Shown: in pieces, positions 35,286 to 44,470 of the stretch
How positions within the stretch are numbered: the first letter of the stretch is position 1
How the letters are laid out: each line of letters opens with the position of its first letter
Origin: Tindallia californiensis
GTDB taxonomy: Bacteria; Bacillota; Clostridia; Peptostreptococcales; Tindalliaceae
DNA: 64,000 bases
Reading direction: 5' to 3'
NCBI RefSeq assembly: GCF_900107405.1
Contig: NZ_FNPV01000002.1
Coordinates: forward strand, 1 to 64,000
The notes under the pieces: generated by a model
The model's input: only the letters and a program-made list of their open reading frames with translations
What the model was told of the DNA's origin: nothing
Database searches by the model: none
Made by a program: the position numbers and the translations under genes

Positions 35286-35792
35286 ATGAATACAGAAAAA
35301 AGTATTATTGAATTTGCCATGACGATGGAACTTCAAGGACAAAAATTCTATGAAAGCTTTATGGATCAGGCAGAAAATGAAACAGCAAAGCTTTTATTCA
35401 AATCCTTAGCTCAAACTGAAAAAGAGCACTATGAAATTCTCAAAGCCCAATATGATTCGTTAAATGAAAAGGGTAAATGGTTAGATCTTAGTGATAAATT
35501 AGAACAAAATCCTGATCAGTTACTATTCACCAAAAGAAAAGAAACTGAGAATTTCAGTGCTGATAAGCTTCATAGTCATGCTGATTTATCCATTTTAAGA
35601 ATGGCGTATTTAATTGAAAACGATTTTGCTGAATACTATCAAAAGGCAGCGGATCAAACCAAGGATCCAATCGGTAAAAAAATATTGTTAACATTATGCG
35701 AGTGGGAAAATGAACATCGTCGACTCTTTCATGAAGAATATCAGGAAGCCATGCAAAACAACTGGTTTGATCAAGGTTTTTCGCCTTTCTAG
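35286..35792 (+). CDS. ferritin-like diiron protein (rubrerythrin-type, no rubredoxin domain)
   Basis: 168 residues forming a four-helix bundle with two Glu/ExxH-like pairs: FAMTMELQGQKFYE and TEKEHYEIL in the first half, LIENDFAEYYQKAA and EWENEHRRLF in the second. These positions fit the diiron site of rubrerythrins and related ferritin-like proteins that remove peroxide or store iron. No CxxC rubredoxin domain follows. The ATG at 35286 follows AGGAGG; the longer frame from 35265 lacks that signal and overlaps the FliL-like gene. Confidence 0.83.
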   Translation: MNTEKSIIEFAMTMELQGQKFYESFMDQAENETAKLLFKSLAQTEKEHYEILKAQYDSLNEKGKWLDLSDKLEQNPDQLLFTKRKETENFSADKLHSHADLSILRMAYLIENDFAEYYQKAADQTKDPIGKKILLTLCEWENEHRRLFHEEYQEAMQNNWFDQGFSPF

Positions 35793-35880
35793 GCTAATGT
35801 AAATACCGTATCAGATCTGAACAAAGACGCTTCGCATCCGTTGTATCGGGTGTGCATATTCTTTCCTTATCTAAAATAAA

Positions 35881-35919
35881 AATAATCGAGTGCCCCTTAG
35901 GTCACTCGATTATTTTTTT
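35881..35919. terminator. bidirectional intrinsic terminator
   Basis: 12-bp perfect stem AATAATCGAGTG (35881-35892) / CACTCGATTATT (35903-35914) with a 10-base loop and T-run on the right, A-rich on the left. Ends the ferritin-like gene and the converging nnr gene, whose stop codon (35902-35904) is inside the hairpin. Confidence 0.9.
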
Positions 35920-37473
35920 CATTATAGCGGGTAGATATTCGATTAAATCTCCGGATGTCATGCCAAATCTTCCTCTTTCATCAGCTACCAGATCACCGGT
36001 TAGCCCATGTAAAAACGCACCTGCAACAGCTGATTGTAAAACAGTTTCTGTTCGACAACATAAAGACGCTATTATTCCTGCTAAAACATCGCCACTTCCT
36101 CCTGTTGCCATCCCAGGATTACCAGTTGTATTAGTCCAAGTTTCCTGTTTTTCATTTACTATTATTGTATTGGCACCTTTTAGCACCAAAGTGGTATTCC
36201 ATTTTTCGGCAAAATTCTTAGCAACGTCTAATCGGTTTTGATTCACCTTTTCTGCAGACAAGCCAGTTAATCGAGCCATTTCTCCAGGATGTGGAGTTAA
36301 TACCCATTGCTTATTATTGTGCATAAATAACTCCATGTTATCTGACAGAATATTCAATGCATCCGCATCTAGTATCAAGGGTTTTTGACATTTTTGCAAC
36401 AAAAATTCAAGTTGTGTCCTTCTTCTCTTGCTTGAACCCCATCCGGGTCCCATTACCACTACGTCTGCCAAATCCATTTGGTTCTGTAAAATAGTTTTTG
36501 CACATTCCAGTAAATGACCATCTTCATCTGTAGGATAACCGATAGTCGTCGTTTCATGAATCATTTGTTCAAATAGTTGAACAAATGATTCTTCACAGGC
36601 TATCCTCACCAATCCGGCACCACTTTTCATAGCAGATTTCGCGGCAAGCACCGTAGCACCTGTCATTCCTTTTACACCAGCAATGATTAATACGGTTCCG
36701 CCACACCCTTTGTGATCATCTTTTCTATATCTTCGTACCCATTTATTAACCAACTCTGCATCAGAAATTCTAGCAGCAAACTCACTTGTATCAATCAGTT
36801 TTTCTGGAATACCGATATCGGCTACAATAAGTTTACCGTTGTTATAAGCACCTGGATATGTAACATTCCCTACTTTTGGTAACTGAAAAGTAACTGTACT
36901 ATCTGCTTGCACTGCTCTGGATAAAATTTTGCCCGTATTTCCCTGTATTCCCGATGGAATATCAACCGCCATTACGGTACAAAGCGACTCATTAATAGCT
37001 TGGATAAATAGGTCATAGATGCCTTCGATAGGCCTATCTAATCCTGTCCCCAGTAATGCATCCACTATTAAATCGGCTTTTTGCAATTCCTTTTGAAACA
37101 TTTCCACCATTTTATTCTTTGCATCTTGAATATTACTTCTCAAGCAATAAATATTATCTAGTTGTTTGCTTATCATTATGTAATTATCTTGAGAATCTTT
37201 TTTTAATTGTTGAGGATTACCCAATAAAAAAACGGTAATCTCTATTTTTTTCTTTAACAACTGTCTTGCAAGTGCTAAGCCATCTCCTCCGTTATTTCCC
37301 ATTCCACAGCAGATGATCACCTTGTTCACCGCTGCCTTTTGCAGTTGTTTTATTGTTTCCTTTTCGAGAGCTAAACTTGCATGTTCCATTAATATCAACC
37401 CTGGGATTTTATACTCAGTCACAGCCTTTTGATCAAGTGTGTTCATTTGCTCACTATATAACACTTTCATCAT
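35902..37473 (-). CDS. nnr: bifunctional NAD(P)HX epimerase / ADP-dependent dehydratase
   Basis: 523 residues. N-terminal YjeF_N epimerase (1-215; GMGNNGGDGLALARQL nucleotide loop, DALLGTGLDRPI) and C-terminal ribokinase-like dehydratase (about 225-523; GTVLIIAGVKGMTGATVLA, TPHPGEMARLTG, and GNPGMATGGSGDVLAG with the ATP-site Gly/Asp). The enzyme repairs NADH and NADPH that have been hydrated by heat or side reactions. Full length. Starts with tandem ATG. 12 bases after the Na/Ca exchanger gene on the same strand. Confidence 0.95.
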   Translation of the reverse strand: MMKVLYSEQMNTLDQKAVTEYKIPGLILMEHASLALEKETIKQLQKAAVNKVIICCGMGNNGGDGLALARQLLKKKIEITVFLLGNPQQLKKDSQDNYIMISKQLDNIYCLRSNIQDAKNKMVEMFQKELQKADLIVDALLGTGLDRPIEGIYDLFIQAINESLCTVMAVDIPSGIQGNTGKILSRAVQADSTVTFQLPKVGNVTYPGAYNNGKLIVADIGIPEKLIDTSEFAARISDAELVNKWVRRYRKDDHKGCGGTVLIIAGVKGMTGATVLAAKSAMKSGAGLVRIACEESFVQLFEQMIHETTTIGYPTDEDGHLLECAKTILQNQMDLADVVVMGPGWGSSKRRRTQLEFLLQKCQKPLILDADALNILSDNMELFMHNNKQWVLTPHPGEMARLTGLSAEKVNQNRLDVAKNFAEKWNTTLVLKGANTIIVNEKQETWTNTTGNPGMATGGSGDVLAGIIASLCCRTETVLQSAVAGAFLHGLTGDLVADERGRFGMTSGDLIEYLPAIMKKIIE

Positions 37474-37485
37474 TTAGTCCCCCTA

Positions 37486-38499
37486 TCAGAATGATACGGA
37501 AATTTGAAACAAGAGATACAACATCGCCATATATCCTATTAATATCAAAATAGAATCCCAGCCCATCTTCATAAAGCTTCTTTTTGAACGGTAAAATAAT
37601 CCGATGACCACCATTCCACTCAATAAAATGGTGGTAGCGGCTGTCAACAAATGTTCTTGACTTACATCGATAAAAACAGATCCTTTAAGGTAGGTCATAT
37701 CTGAAATTGATATAATCAACATATTGAGCAAGTTACTACCTAATACATTTCCAACCGCCATATCATAAGCACCGATACGAATCGCCGCTATAGTGGCCAC
37801 TAATTCTGGTAAAGAGGTGGCACCTGCCATCAAAAGAGTACCTACAAACGTTTGTCCCAATCCCGACTTTTCAGCAATAATATTAGCGTTAACCGATAGT
37901 TGTATACCCGCTACAACGATAAAAACAGCCATAATGACAAACTTAAGGATTGTGCTCTTGACCATATCCTGATTCTTTGCTTTTTTTTCTGAATCTAGTT
38001 GAGTATTTGCATTAATAGTAAATCTGTTTTCATATCTTACCATCATTGTCATTGCCATCATATATGTAATCATAATAATGATGCTAAAACTGCTAATCCA
38101 GCCTATTGTAAACTCAAACATATGATAAGGAGCAATAAGGATTCCCATCATACTAATCACTGTAAGGATAATACCAAAAATAGATGAAAGAATATGACTT
38201 TCACGTACCATTCGCAATAAACTTCCCGGACCTTGGACAATATCCGCAATAGCGATAATTACCAGATTAAATCCATTGCTTCCTAAAACATTTCCAAAAG
38301 CAAGATCTGGAGAGCCAATCAATGAAGCGGATACACTACTGGAGATCTCCGGAAGGCTTGTAACTGCTGCTATTAAAACAGTTCCTACTAGTGTATATCC
38401 TAGTGGTGTGTGTGTTGCTATAATATCGCCATACGCTGTTAGTCTAGTTCCTGCAAGCACTACTATGACCGCACTAATAAAAAATAAAAGATACTCCAT
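37486..38499 (-). CDS. sodium/calcium exchanger family protein
   Basis: About 337 residues, ten hydrophobic segments in two homologous halves, each with the alpha-repeat: GYTLVGTVLIAAVTSLPEIS + GSNGFNLV in the first and GQTFVGTLLMAGATSLPELV + GSNLLNML in the second. This CaCA fold exchanges Ca2+ or another cation for Na+ or H+. The frame opens at 38547, but a GGAGAGAG Shine-Dalgarno precedes the ATG at 38499 (MEYLLFF), which also removes overlap with the upstream FMN-binding gene. Confidence 0.88.
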   Translation of the reverse strand: MEYLLFFISAVIVVLAGTRLTAYGDIIATHTPLGYTLVGTVLIAAVTSLPEISSSVSASLIGSPDLAFGNVLGSNGFNLVIIAIADIVQGPGSLLRMVRESHILSSIFGIILTVISMMGILIAPYHMFEFTIGWISSFSIIIMITYMMAMTMMVRYENRFTINANTQLDSEKKAKNQDMVKSTILKFVIMAVFIVVAGIQLSVNANIIAEKSGLGQTFVGTLLMAGATSLPELVATIAAIRIGAYDMAVGNVLGSNLLNMLIISISDMTYLKGSVFIDVSQEHLLTAATTILLSGMVVIGLFYRSKRSFMKMGWDSILILIGYMAMLYLLFQISVSF

Positions 38500-38524
38500 T
38501 TCTCTCTCCATTCTACTTTCATTA

Positions 38525-38911
38525 TTAATCAAAAAGTGCTTTATCAATTGCTTTCAACAGCACGAGGCTACTGTCTGTTGCACCAGTAATCGTGTCTACT
38601 TGAAGAGACTGCTCTTCTAGTACATTTTCTATCACTTGTTCGCCTCTGGCACCTCTCTCATGTATATGTTCATATTCTATATCCTGTATTTCTCCATCGA
38701 TCATATGCACAATCACCTTTGCTTTAACTAAAACAGCATCGTATTTTCCCTCATAAATACCGTCTTCCACTTCAGAAATATCTTTTCCGCTTAAGGTGAT
38801 TTGACTAACGGCCCGACTATATTGGTGCATTTCATATCCTCTTTTTGCAAACGGATATATAATCAAGACTAATATAATCACTGCTAAAAATATCTTTATG
38901 TTTCTGCTCAT
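38525..38911 (-). CDS. membrane-anchored FMN-binding domain protein
   Basis: 128 residues. One N-terminal membrane helix (about 5-22) and an extracytoplasmic FMN-binding domain (PF04205 type) with DTITGATDSS at 106-115; T112 sits in the motif where ApbE attaches FMN covalently. Similar domains occur in RnfG, NqrC and extracellular electron-transfer systems. 25 bases upstream of the exchanger gene, so the two may be co-expressed. Shine-Dalgarno AAAGAGGTG precedes ATG. Confidence 0.85.
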   Translation of the reverse strand: MSRNIKIFLAVIILVLIIYPFAKRGYEMHQYSRAVSQITLSGKDISEVEDGIYEGKYDAVLVKAKVIVHMIDGEIQDIEYEHIHERGARGEQVIENVLEEQSLQVDTITGATDSSLVLLKAIDKALFD

Positions 38912-39035
38912 AAAAGCACCTCTTTCAGAATTTAGGTTCTTTCGCTACTGTATCTATTCTCTCATATGAGCTGATTTTTTTCAATTAGCTATATGCCTTT
39001 TGTTTAGAACCTACTTTTCCTTCTGTTTTTCAATG

Positions 39036-39073
39036 AAAAAACTCTACTGATATCGGATGATATCAAGCAGAGT
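39036..39073 (-). terminator. intrinsic terminator after korB
   Basis: Minus strand ACTCTGCTTGATATC (39073-39059) pairs with GATATCAGTAGAGT (39054-39041), 4-base loop and small mismatch, followed by six T (39041-39036). Confidence 0.85.
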
Positions 39074-39095
39074 CTTTCATAAGAGGATGTACTCA

Positions 39096-39959
39096 TTACA
39101 CCATATATGCTTTTGTAAGCTGATGAAATTCTTTTTCGGATATACAAGGTTGGTGAGAAAACAAGTTTTCTTCTTTTTCATTGTGAAGGGTATGGTAAGA
39201 TGGTTTGTTTTTATTTTGTATAATGATCCCAGTACATAAGCCTTTACTTTTTGTAAGTATATCAGCCGCCGTCATACGATCTGAGATACTTCCCTCCCTA
39301 AGATCTTCTGCTCTTTGCAGTTTATCACGAAACCATTGATAGGTATTCACTTTATTATAGGTCACACATGGACTAAACACTTGTACCAAGGAAAAACCAG
39401 GATGTTGAATTGCTTGCATGATCATTTCAATTAATTCTTCCTGATAGGCTGAAAAGCCTTGTGCATAAAATGATATCCCTGCACCTAACGCTAGCATTCC
39501 AGGTTCTATTGGCATATCAACAGAACCATCAGGAGTCATTTTTGTTTGAAACCCTTGATGACTAACTGGAGATACATGGCCTTTTGTTAGGCCATACACC
39601 TGATTATTCATGACAATATAGGTCATATCTATATTTCTCCGGATCGCATGTATGGTATGACTGGTACCAATAGCAAAACCGTCACCATCACCCCCGGCAG
39701 CAATAACCGATAACTTTGAATTAGAAAGCTTAATTCCCTGAGCAACCGGCAGACTTCTCCCATGTACGCTATGAAAAGAATAGGCATTCATATAACCAGA
39801 AATTCTTCCTGAACAGCCAATCCCACTAACTACCGCTAAGTTTTCTCTCGCTATCTCAAGTCTTGCTACAGCTGCCTGTAGAGATCTCAACACCGAGAAA
39901 TCTCCGCATCCTTTACACCAGGTAGGATTCAGTCCACTACTGTAATCTTTAAGTTCCAT
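39096..39959 (-). CDS. korB: 2-oxoacid:ferredoxin oxidoreductase, beta subunit
   Basis: 287 residues. Thiamine-diphosphate-binding subunit: N-terminal WCKGCGD (C15, C18) for a cluster, GIGCSGR, and the TPP/Mg motif GDGDGFAIG at 90-98. With the fused alpha/gamma subunit next to it, it oxidatively decarboxylates a 2-oxoacid (probably 2-oxoglutarate or a related acid) to the acyl-CoA, reducing ferredoxin. No separate delta (ferredoxin) subunit is present. Three bases separate it from korA. Confidence 0.92.
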   Translation of the reverse strand: MELKDYSSGLNPTWCKGCGDFSVLRSLQAAVARLEIARENLAVVSGIGCSGRISGYMNAYSFHSVHGRSLPVAQGIKLSNSKLSVIAAGGDGDGFAIGTSHTIHAIRRNIDMTYIVMNNQVYGLTKGHVSPVSHQGFQTKMTPDGSVDMPIEPGMLALGAGISFYAQGFSAYQEELIEMIMQAIQHPGFSLVQVFSPCVTYNKVNTYQWFRDKLQRAEDLREGSISDRMTAADILTKSKGLCTGIIIQNKNKPSYHTLHNEKEENLFSHQPCISEKEFHQLTKAYMV

Positions 39960-39962
39960 TTT

Positions 39963-41687
39963 CTAGCACCACCTTTTCATTGATTCCATCATCTCTTCGA
40001 GCGTGAAGTTTTCGCCGTCATATCGCGTTATACTAATGATCTTTTCTTGTTGACGAAGCTCTTGACGAATGATTTGAGCCAATTGTCCGTTAAAGTTTTC
40101 TTCAACGATGATTATTTTTTTATAGTTATTCATAATTCTTTCCAGTTGTTTCAATGGTAACGGTTTAATTTGTCTTATTCTTGCAACATCTACGGAAAAA
40201 TCTATACGCAGCCTTGCTTCTTTGATCACTCCATAAACCGATCCAAAAGCTAGAAATAAAACATCTCCACCTTCGCCCTCTATGATAATTTCTTCATTTT
40301 CCATTAACGCATCCGTTTTATGCATTCGTTTTTTCATCATTTTAATTCTATTATCTGGTTTATCAGATGGTCGCCCCAGCTCGTTATGTTCTAATCCAGT
40401 AACTTGGTGTTGTCCACCAAAGGTGCCAGGAAAAGCACGAGGCGAAATACCATCTTCTGTTAGTTGGTATCTTGGAAACCCACCATCTGCAAAATCTTTT
40501 AATTTTTCTTTTTCTGCTAATTTTCCTTTATTAATTATTTGGCTATTATAAGGAATTGCGTCAATGGTTTTAGGCGATAGACTTAAATGTAAATCTGTTA
40601 AAATAATCACTGGACACTGATAATAATCTGCTATTTCAAAGGCATGAATCGTCAGCTCATAGCATTCTTCAATCGATGATGGTGTCAAAATAACGGAAGA
40701 AAATTCTCCATGACCAGCATAATAGAGAAAGGCTACATCACTTTGCTCTGTTTTCGTTGGCATTCCAGTACTGGGTCCTGCTCTTTGTGCATCAACAATC
40801 ACAATAGGTGTTTCTGTCATTCCTGCAAGCCCCATACCTTCACCCATCAAAGTCATTCCCGGTCCTGAAGTGGCTGTCATGCTTCTAACGCCACTATAGG
40901 ATGCTCCTATAGACATTGCCATAGCCGAAATTTCATCTTCTGTCTGAACAATTTTCCCTCCTGTTTTTTGAAAAAAGATCGATAAATTTTCCATCACATC
41001 TGAAGCTGGTGTAATAGGATATCCCGCCATAAAACGACAACCAGCCATGACAGCTCCTAGTGCAATTCCTTCATTTCCAATCATTATCATTTTTGAGTTT
41101 TCAGATCCAGACATGGGTATATTTGTTTCAAAAAAAGCTGCTTTTCGACATGCATCATTTTCAAAAGAATCATGCAAGACAGTTAAATTCTCGCTAAGTA
41201 TATCTTCTCCTTTTGCACCATATGCTTCAACCACTGCTCTTTCAAGTTCTTGATATGTAATACCAAGTACTTTACCTAAAAATCCAATAGCGCTGGTATT
41301 CTTCATAAAAAGCTTTCCTTGATCTTTAGCGATTTGTGAAATAGGTAAAGAAATCTGCTGCTGAGTTTCCTTCTTATCTACCTCTATCTCAATGGCTTGA
41401 TCATGTAGTATCATTCCTTTTGAGTGTAGACGATGTACATTCTCATAAACACTTTCTTGATCCATTGCCAGAATAAGGTCAAAAGAACTTTCTATGCAGT
41501 TTACCGGTTCATTTGATATGGTGATAATAATATGCGTGTTTCCACCTTTAATCCTAGAGGAAAACTTTCTTTCCCCTAAAGTATAATAACCTTTTTTCGA
41601 TAACGCTTTCATCAGATTTATTCCAGTGCTAATGACGCCTTCTCCTTGTATGCCTCCAATTAAAATAGTATAGTTTTTTCTCAACAA
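39963..41687 (-). CDS. korA: 2-oxoacid:ferredoxin oxidoreductase, fused gamma-alpha subunit
   Basis: 574 residues. Residues 1-180 are the gamma domain (GGIQGEGVISTG, KGGNTHIIITI), followed by the alpha subunit (AGCRFMAGYPITPAS, TEDEISAMAMSIGAS, ATSGPGMTLM, QRAGPSTGMPTKTEQSD) and the C-terminal domain II. The gamma-alpha fusion is the common arrangement for KorA/OorA-like enzymes. Two TTG codons follow GAGGAGG; either could start translation (41687 or 41684). The upstream promoter candidate is at 41722-41749. Confidence 0.92.
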   Translation of the reverse strand: MLRKNYTILIGGIQGEGVISTGINLMKALSKKGYYTLGERKFSSRIKGGNTHIIITISNEPVNCIESSFDLILAMDQESVYENVHRLHSKGMILHDQAIEIEVDKKETQQQISLPISQIAKDQGKLFMKNTSAIGFLGKVLGITYQELERAVVEAYGAKGEDILSENLTVLHDSFENDACRKAAFFETNIPMSGSENSKMIMIGNEGIALGAVMAGCRFMAGYPITPASDVMENLSIFFQKTGGKIVQTEDEISAMAMSIGASYSGVRSMTATSGPGMTLMGEGMGLAGMTETPIVIVDAQRAGPSTGMPTKTEQSDVAFLYYAGHGEFSSVILTPSSIEECYELTIHAFEIADYYQCPVIILTDLHLSLSPKTIDAIPYNSQIINKGKLAEKEKLKDFADGGFPRYQLTEDGISPRAFPGTFGGQHQVTGLEHNELGRPSDKPDNRIKMMKKRMHKTDALMENEEIIIEGEGGDVLFLAFGSVYGVIKEARLRIDFSVDVARIRQIKPLPLKQLERIMNNYKKIIIVEENFNGQLAQIIRQELRQQEKIISITRYDGENFTLEEMMESMKRWC

Positions 41688-41721
41688 TAGATCCTCCTCT
41701 CAGCATTATTAAACATGCTGT

Positions 41722-41749
41722 ATTATATCTCATGAGTATTGATACCAAA
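41722..41749 (-). promoter_or_regulatory. possible korAB promoter (TTTGGT-16-TATAAT)
   Basis: Minus strand: perfect -10 TATAAT at 41727-41722, weak -35 TTTGGT at 41749-41744, 16-base spacer; 35 bases before the TTG start of korA. Confidence 0.45.
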
Positions 41750-41787
41750 TCAGCGAATTTCAAATCATTTTTTTGTTTTTAACACAG

Positions 41788-41833
41788 AAAAATCGTCAAA
41801 TCCGTTTAACCAATAAACAGATTTGACGATTTG
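41788..41833 (-). terminator. intrinsic terminator after the GerMN lipoprotein gene
   Basis: Long near-perfect stem (about 18 bp) on the minus strand, AAATCGTCAAATCTGTTTA paired with TAAACGGATTTGACGATTT, small loop, then TTTCTGTGTT. Stops transcription 30 bases past the stop codon at 41862. Confidence 0.85.
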
Positions 41834-41861
41834 AATAATACGTTATGTTTTCAATGATACG

Positions 41862-42926
41862 TTATATTTTTTCTGCATTTTCATTATCCGGAACTAAAAA
41901 ATCTTCTGGTCCAAGATAAAAGTGACCTGTTTCGTAAGGTCCATCTTCAACACTGATCACAACGCTTTCAACATTAAAATAGTAAGCCAGTGTGTTTGTA
42001 ATCGATTGTAACATTTGACTTTCAAAGTCGCTGCCCATACCAACTTCTGTAATCGCTGCATTAAAATCGACTTTTACCTGTTGCTCGTCTTTATTTCTTT
42101 CAAGGCTGTTAATCATCATCGATTCTTGTAGTGTTGCCGCTGCTGTTTCAACAGGTGGTTCTTTTTGCAAGTAGTCAGTTAGTTTTTTTTCGACTGATTC
42201 ATTGGTTCTGACTTCCATCAAATAGCTTTGATAGAGACTTCCTTCATCTTCCCATTCAGGATAATATATTCTCACATTCACTTCCCAAGGGATGTTTTCT
42301 TCAATTGCTGCTAGCTGAGTAACAATACCAGTTTCATCACCATTTGCCTTAAAAACACTTTTTACAAGACCAATATCCTGCGCATAGTAATGTATCTGTA
42401 CCGCTTCATCTGATTCAGTAACTACTTCAATGGCATCAAAGTCACCATGCTTTGTCTTTATTGGAACCGAAACATCATTAATGCTTCTTTTTCTACCGTC
42501 TTCCAACACCCATTCATTTCCAACTTCTAGTGGCTCCTTAAGCAGAATTTCTTCTCGATTAGGTTCTTCTTCAAATAATGAAAAAAATGAGTAAAATTCT
42601 TCTTCCGAATAACGTAGTGTAACAACGCCTTCTTCACGATGAATAATTTCTCCTATGGTAGTACCAGCCGTTTGCCTTCTTCTTTGAGCTTGATTATTAT
42701 CTATATAGTCATAATAAACAACCGCATCGGCATATTCACTGCCTTCTCCTTCATAGATAAGTCTTGTATCTGCCAGAAAAGGAAAAAAAGCTTCCACTGT
42801 TTGTTCATTTTTTTCTGTATCAACTATATCTTCTGATGTTTCATCTCCTGAACCACATGCCATCATAACCACCGCTACCATCACCATGAGCATCATAATC
42901 CTAGCATGATTCTTGTAATATTTCAT
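41862..42926 (-). CDS. GerMN-domain lipoprotein with large N-terminal region
   Basis: 354 residues. Signal peptide with lipobox VMMAC (C24). Residues 45-225 form a beta-rich region (DTRLIYEGEGSEYADAVVYYD, GNEWVLEDG, DFDAIEVVTES) that I do not recognise. Residues about 230-350 are a GerMN domain (NVRIYYPEWED, VKVDFNAAITEVGMG, ESVVISVEDG). Exported and membrane-anchored; likely sporulation, germination or envelope-related. Strong Shine-Dalgarno (AGGAGGTG), own promoter (42966-42995) and terminator: a single-gene unit. Confidence 0.85.
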   Translation of the reverse strand: MKYYKNHARIMMLMVMVAVVMMACGSGDETSEDIVDTEKNEQTVEAFFPFLADTRLIYEGEGSEYADAVVYYDYIDNNQAQRRRQTAGTTIGEIIHREEGVVTLRYSEEEFYSFFSLFEEEPNREEILLKEPLEVGNEWVLEDGRKRSINDVSVPIKTKHGDFDAIEVVTESDEAVQIHYYAQDIGLVKSVFKANGDETGIVTQLAAIEENIPWEVNVRIYYPEWEDEGSLYQSYLMEVRTNESVEKKLTDYLQKEPPVETAAATLQESMMINSLERNKDEQQVKVDFNAAITEVGMGSDFESQMLQSITNTLAYYFNVESVVISVEDGPYETGHFYLGPEDFLVPDNENAEKI

Positions 42927-42965
42927 TCTTGATGCACCTCCTATTTATTGATGCTACCGTTATAT

Positions 42966-42995
42966 ATAATACCCTTTATTTACGATGCTATGCAA
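42966..42995 (-). promoter_or_regulatory. promoter (TTGCAT-18-TATTAT)
   Basis: Minus strand: -35 TTGCAT at 42995-42990, 18-base spacer, -10 TATTAT at 42971-42966; 40 bases before the GerMN lipoprotein start. Confidence 0.6.
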
Positions 42996-43055
42996 GTACA
43001 ACTTATTTCTTATTTTACGTAAATACTTCTAATCCATTAGTTTTCAACCGTTACT

Positions 43056-44210
43056 TTAATCAGGGTGATACGCCTTCTTCTTATTTTTAATAACATACAG
43101 GTAAAACAATCCAATAATACTAGAAATTCCAAAGAATTTGTAGATTGCCAATACATTATACCGATCTAATAGTACCCCACCCATCATTTGGCAAAATATG
43201 CCACCAAGACCTATTCCTGCTGATGAGTAAATGGTCATTGCCGTTACTCTCAGCTCAGGTATCGAATGATCCGTAACAAACTGAGCGGCCGTCACAATAT
43301 ACACTCCGACCGAAAGCCCCTGGAGTAAAAATAAGCCTAGCATAAATGTTGGCGATGGGCCACTAGCATACCAAAACCAACGAAACATAGAAATAACCGC
43401 CGCTACTATTAACGTATTTTCTATCCCTATTTTTTTTACAAATTGATTTGAAAGCCTCATAAAAGGAGCTTCGCTTCCTGCAAAAAGTAAAAAAGCTATG
43501 CCTACACCAGCTAGTGAGCCTCCACTATAACGAAATAACAAACTAAAATAATTATTATTGGCAACAATAGGACCAAAAATAAAAAAAGTAGCTACAAGAA
43601 TATACTTAAACTCAGGAATTTTGACTAATGTTTTTAGGCCGGTTAATAAATTCATTTGAAATTTTCTATCAGTTACTTCAATTTTTGCACGAAAAAAAAT
43701 AGCTGGAATTAAATAGGCAAAAAAATAAAAAAAGAAAATAACATTTAACCCTAAATATTCGCTTACATTGCTTACAATAAAAACAGCAATCGCAAATCCG
43801 ATGGCGCCATATTGCCGTAAAGCACCAAAATTTGAACCTTCTCTGTTAGATGCATTTATCGCTAAAGTGTCTGATATGGGAGCATTGGCTCCTTGAAAAA
43901 AATGCATGAAACAATAGACTACCAAAAAAAGATAAAACTGATAAATGTAGGCTAATAAAACCGCTAGTAACCCAGCCATAATCAAGGTTACTCTTAGCAC
44001 TAGCAATGTCTTTTGTGTTTTGTCACATACAACTCCCCAAAAAGGTTGAGAAAAAATAAGTACCAAAGAACCAGAGGCCATGATCATACCCGTCTGTGTT
44101 CCAGAAAAACCAATAGTTTCAAGATATAATACCAGTAATGATGTTAAAGCACCGATAGCAAAATAAATCGATGTGTATAATAATCTGAACTGACTCTTGA
44201 TGCTAACCAC
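43056..44210 (-). CDS. MFS transporter (MFS_1-like / nucleoside-permease-like family)
   Basis: 384 residues, twelve membrane segments. N-half motif SQPFWGVVCDKTQKT (loop 2-3, the MFS motif A position) and GANAPISDTLAINA in helix 4-5, which is typical of the PPP/NHS-like MFS_1_like group. Substrate unknown. Start is GTG at 44210 with only a loose AAAGAG upstream; a TGA lies just before in the same frame, limiting the choices. The leader is long (about 120 bases) and holds AAAGGT/ACCTTT followed by T, a possible attenuator, but weak. Confidence 0.82.
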   Translation of the reverse strand: MVSIKSQFRLLYTSIYFAIGALTSLLVLYLETIGFSGTQTGMIMASGSLVLIFSQPFWGVVCDKTQKTLLVLRVTLIMAGLLAVLLAYIYQFYLFLVVYCFMHFFQGANAPISDTLAINASNREGSNFGALRQYGAIGFAIAVFIVSNVSEYLGLNVIFFFYFFAYLIPAIFFRAKIEVTDRKFQMNLLTGLKTLVKIPEFKYILVATFFIFGPIVANNNYFSLLFRYSGGSLAGVGIAFLLFAGSEAPFMRLSNQFVKKIGIENTLIVAAVISMFRWFWYASGPSPTFMLGLFLLQGLSVGVYIVTAAQFVTDHSIPELRVTAMTIYSSAGIGLGGIFCQMMGGVLLDRYNVLAIYKFFGISSIIGLFYLYVIKNKKKAYHPD

Positions 44211-44338
44211 TTCCGTTCTCTTTCAATTTTAGCTTCTCATAATCTTCGCAAGTTTTTTCTATCTCACCCTCACCACAGTCCATCTGCTAAAAAAAGGTAG
44301 GGTATATCGACCTTTCTGTCTTTATTATTACATCCTTC

Positions 44339-44366
44339 ATTTTAATAGAATAAAATTTATTGTCAA
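44339..44366 (-). promoter_or_regulatory. MFS gene promoter (TTGACA-16-TAAAAT)
   Basis: Minus strand: -35 TTGACA at 44366-44361, 16-base spacer, -10 TAAAAT at 44344-44339. It predicts an untranslated leader of about 120 bases. It is back to back with the deacetylase promoter. Confidence 0.65.
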
Positions 44367-44392
44367 TCCAGCATCAGTTCTAATACTTTTTC

Positions 44393-44421
44393 TTGACAGG
44401 CTATTCAAATCAATTTATCAT
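44393..44421 (+). promoter_or_regulatory. deacetylase promoter (TTGACA-17-TATCAT)
   Basis: -35 TTGACA at 44393-44398, 17-base spacer, -10 TATCAT at 44416-44421, 50 bases before the ATG at 44471. It shows that the frameshifted gene still has a good promoter. Confidence 0.72.
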
Positions 44422-44470
44422 AGCTTCTAGCAAGATTATCTTTTATCACCAATAGAAAGGATTCATTTAA

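Noticed and set aside
44211-44338. A known riboswitch in the MFS gene leader
   Set aside because: The leader is about 120 bases with one weak AAAGGT/ACCTTT hairpin and a T-run, but I could not match it to any riboswitch class.
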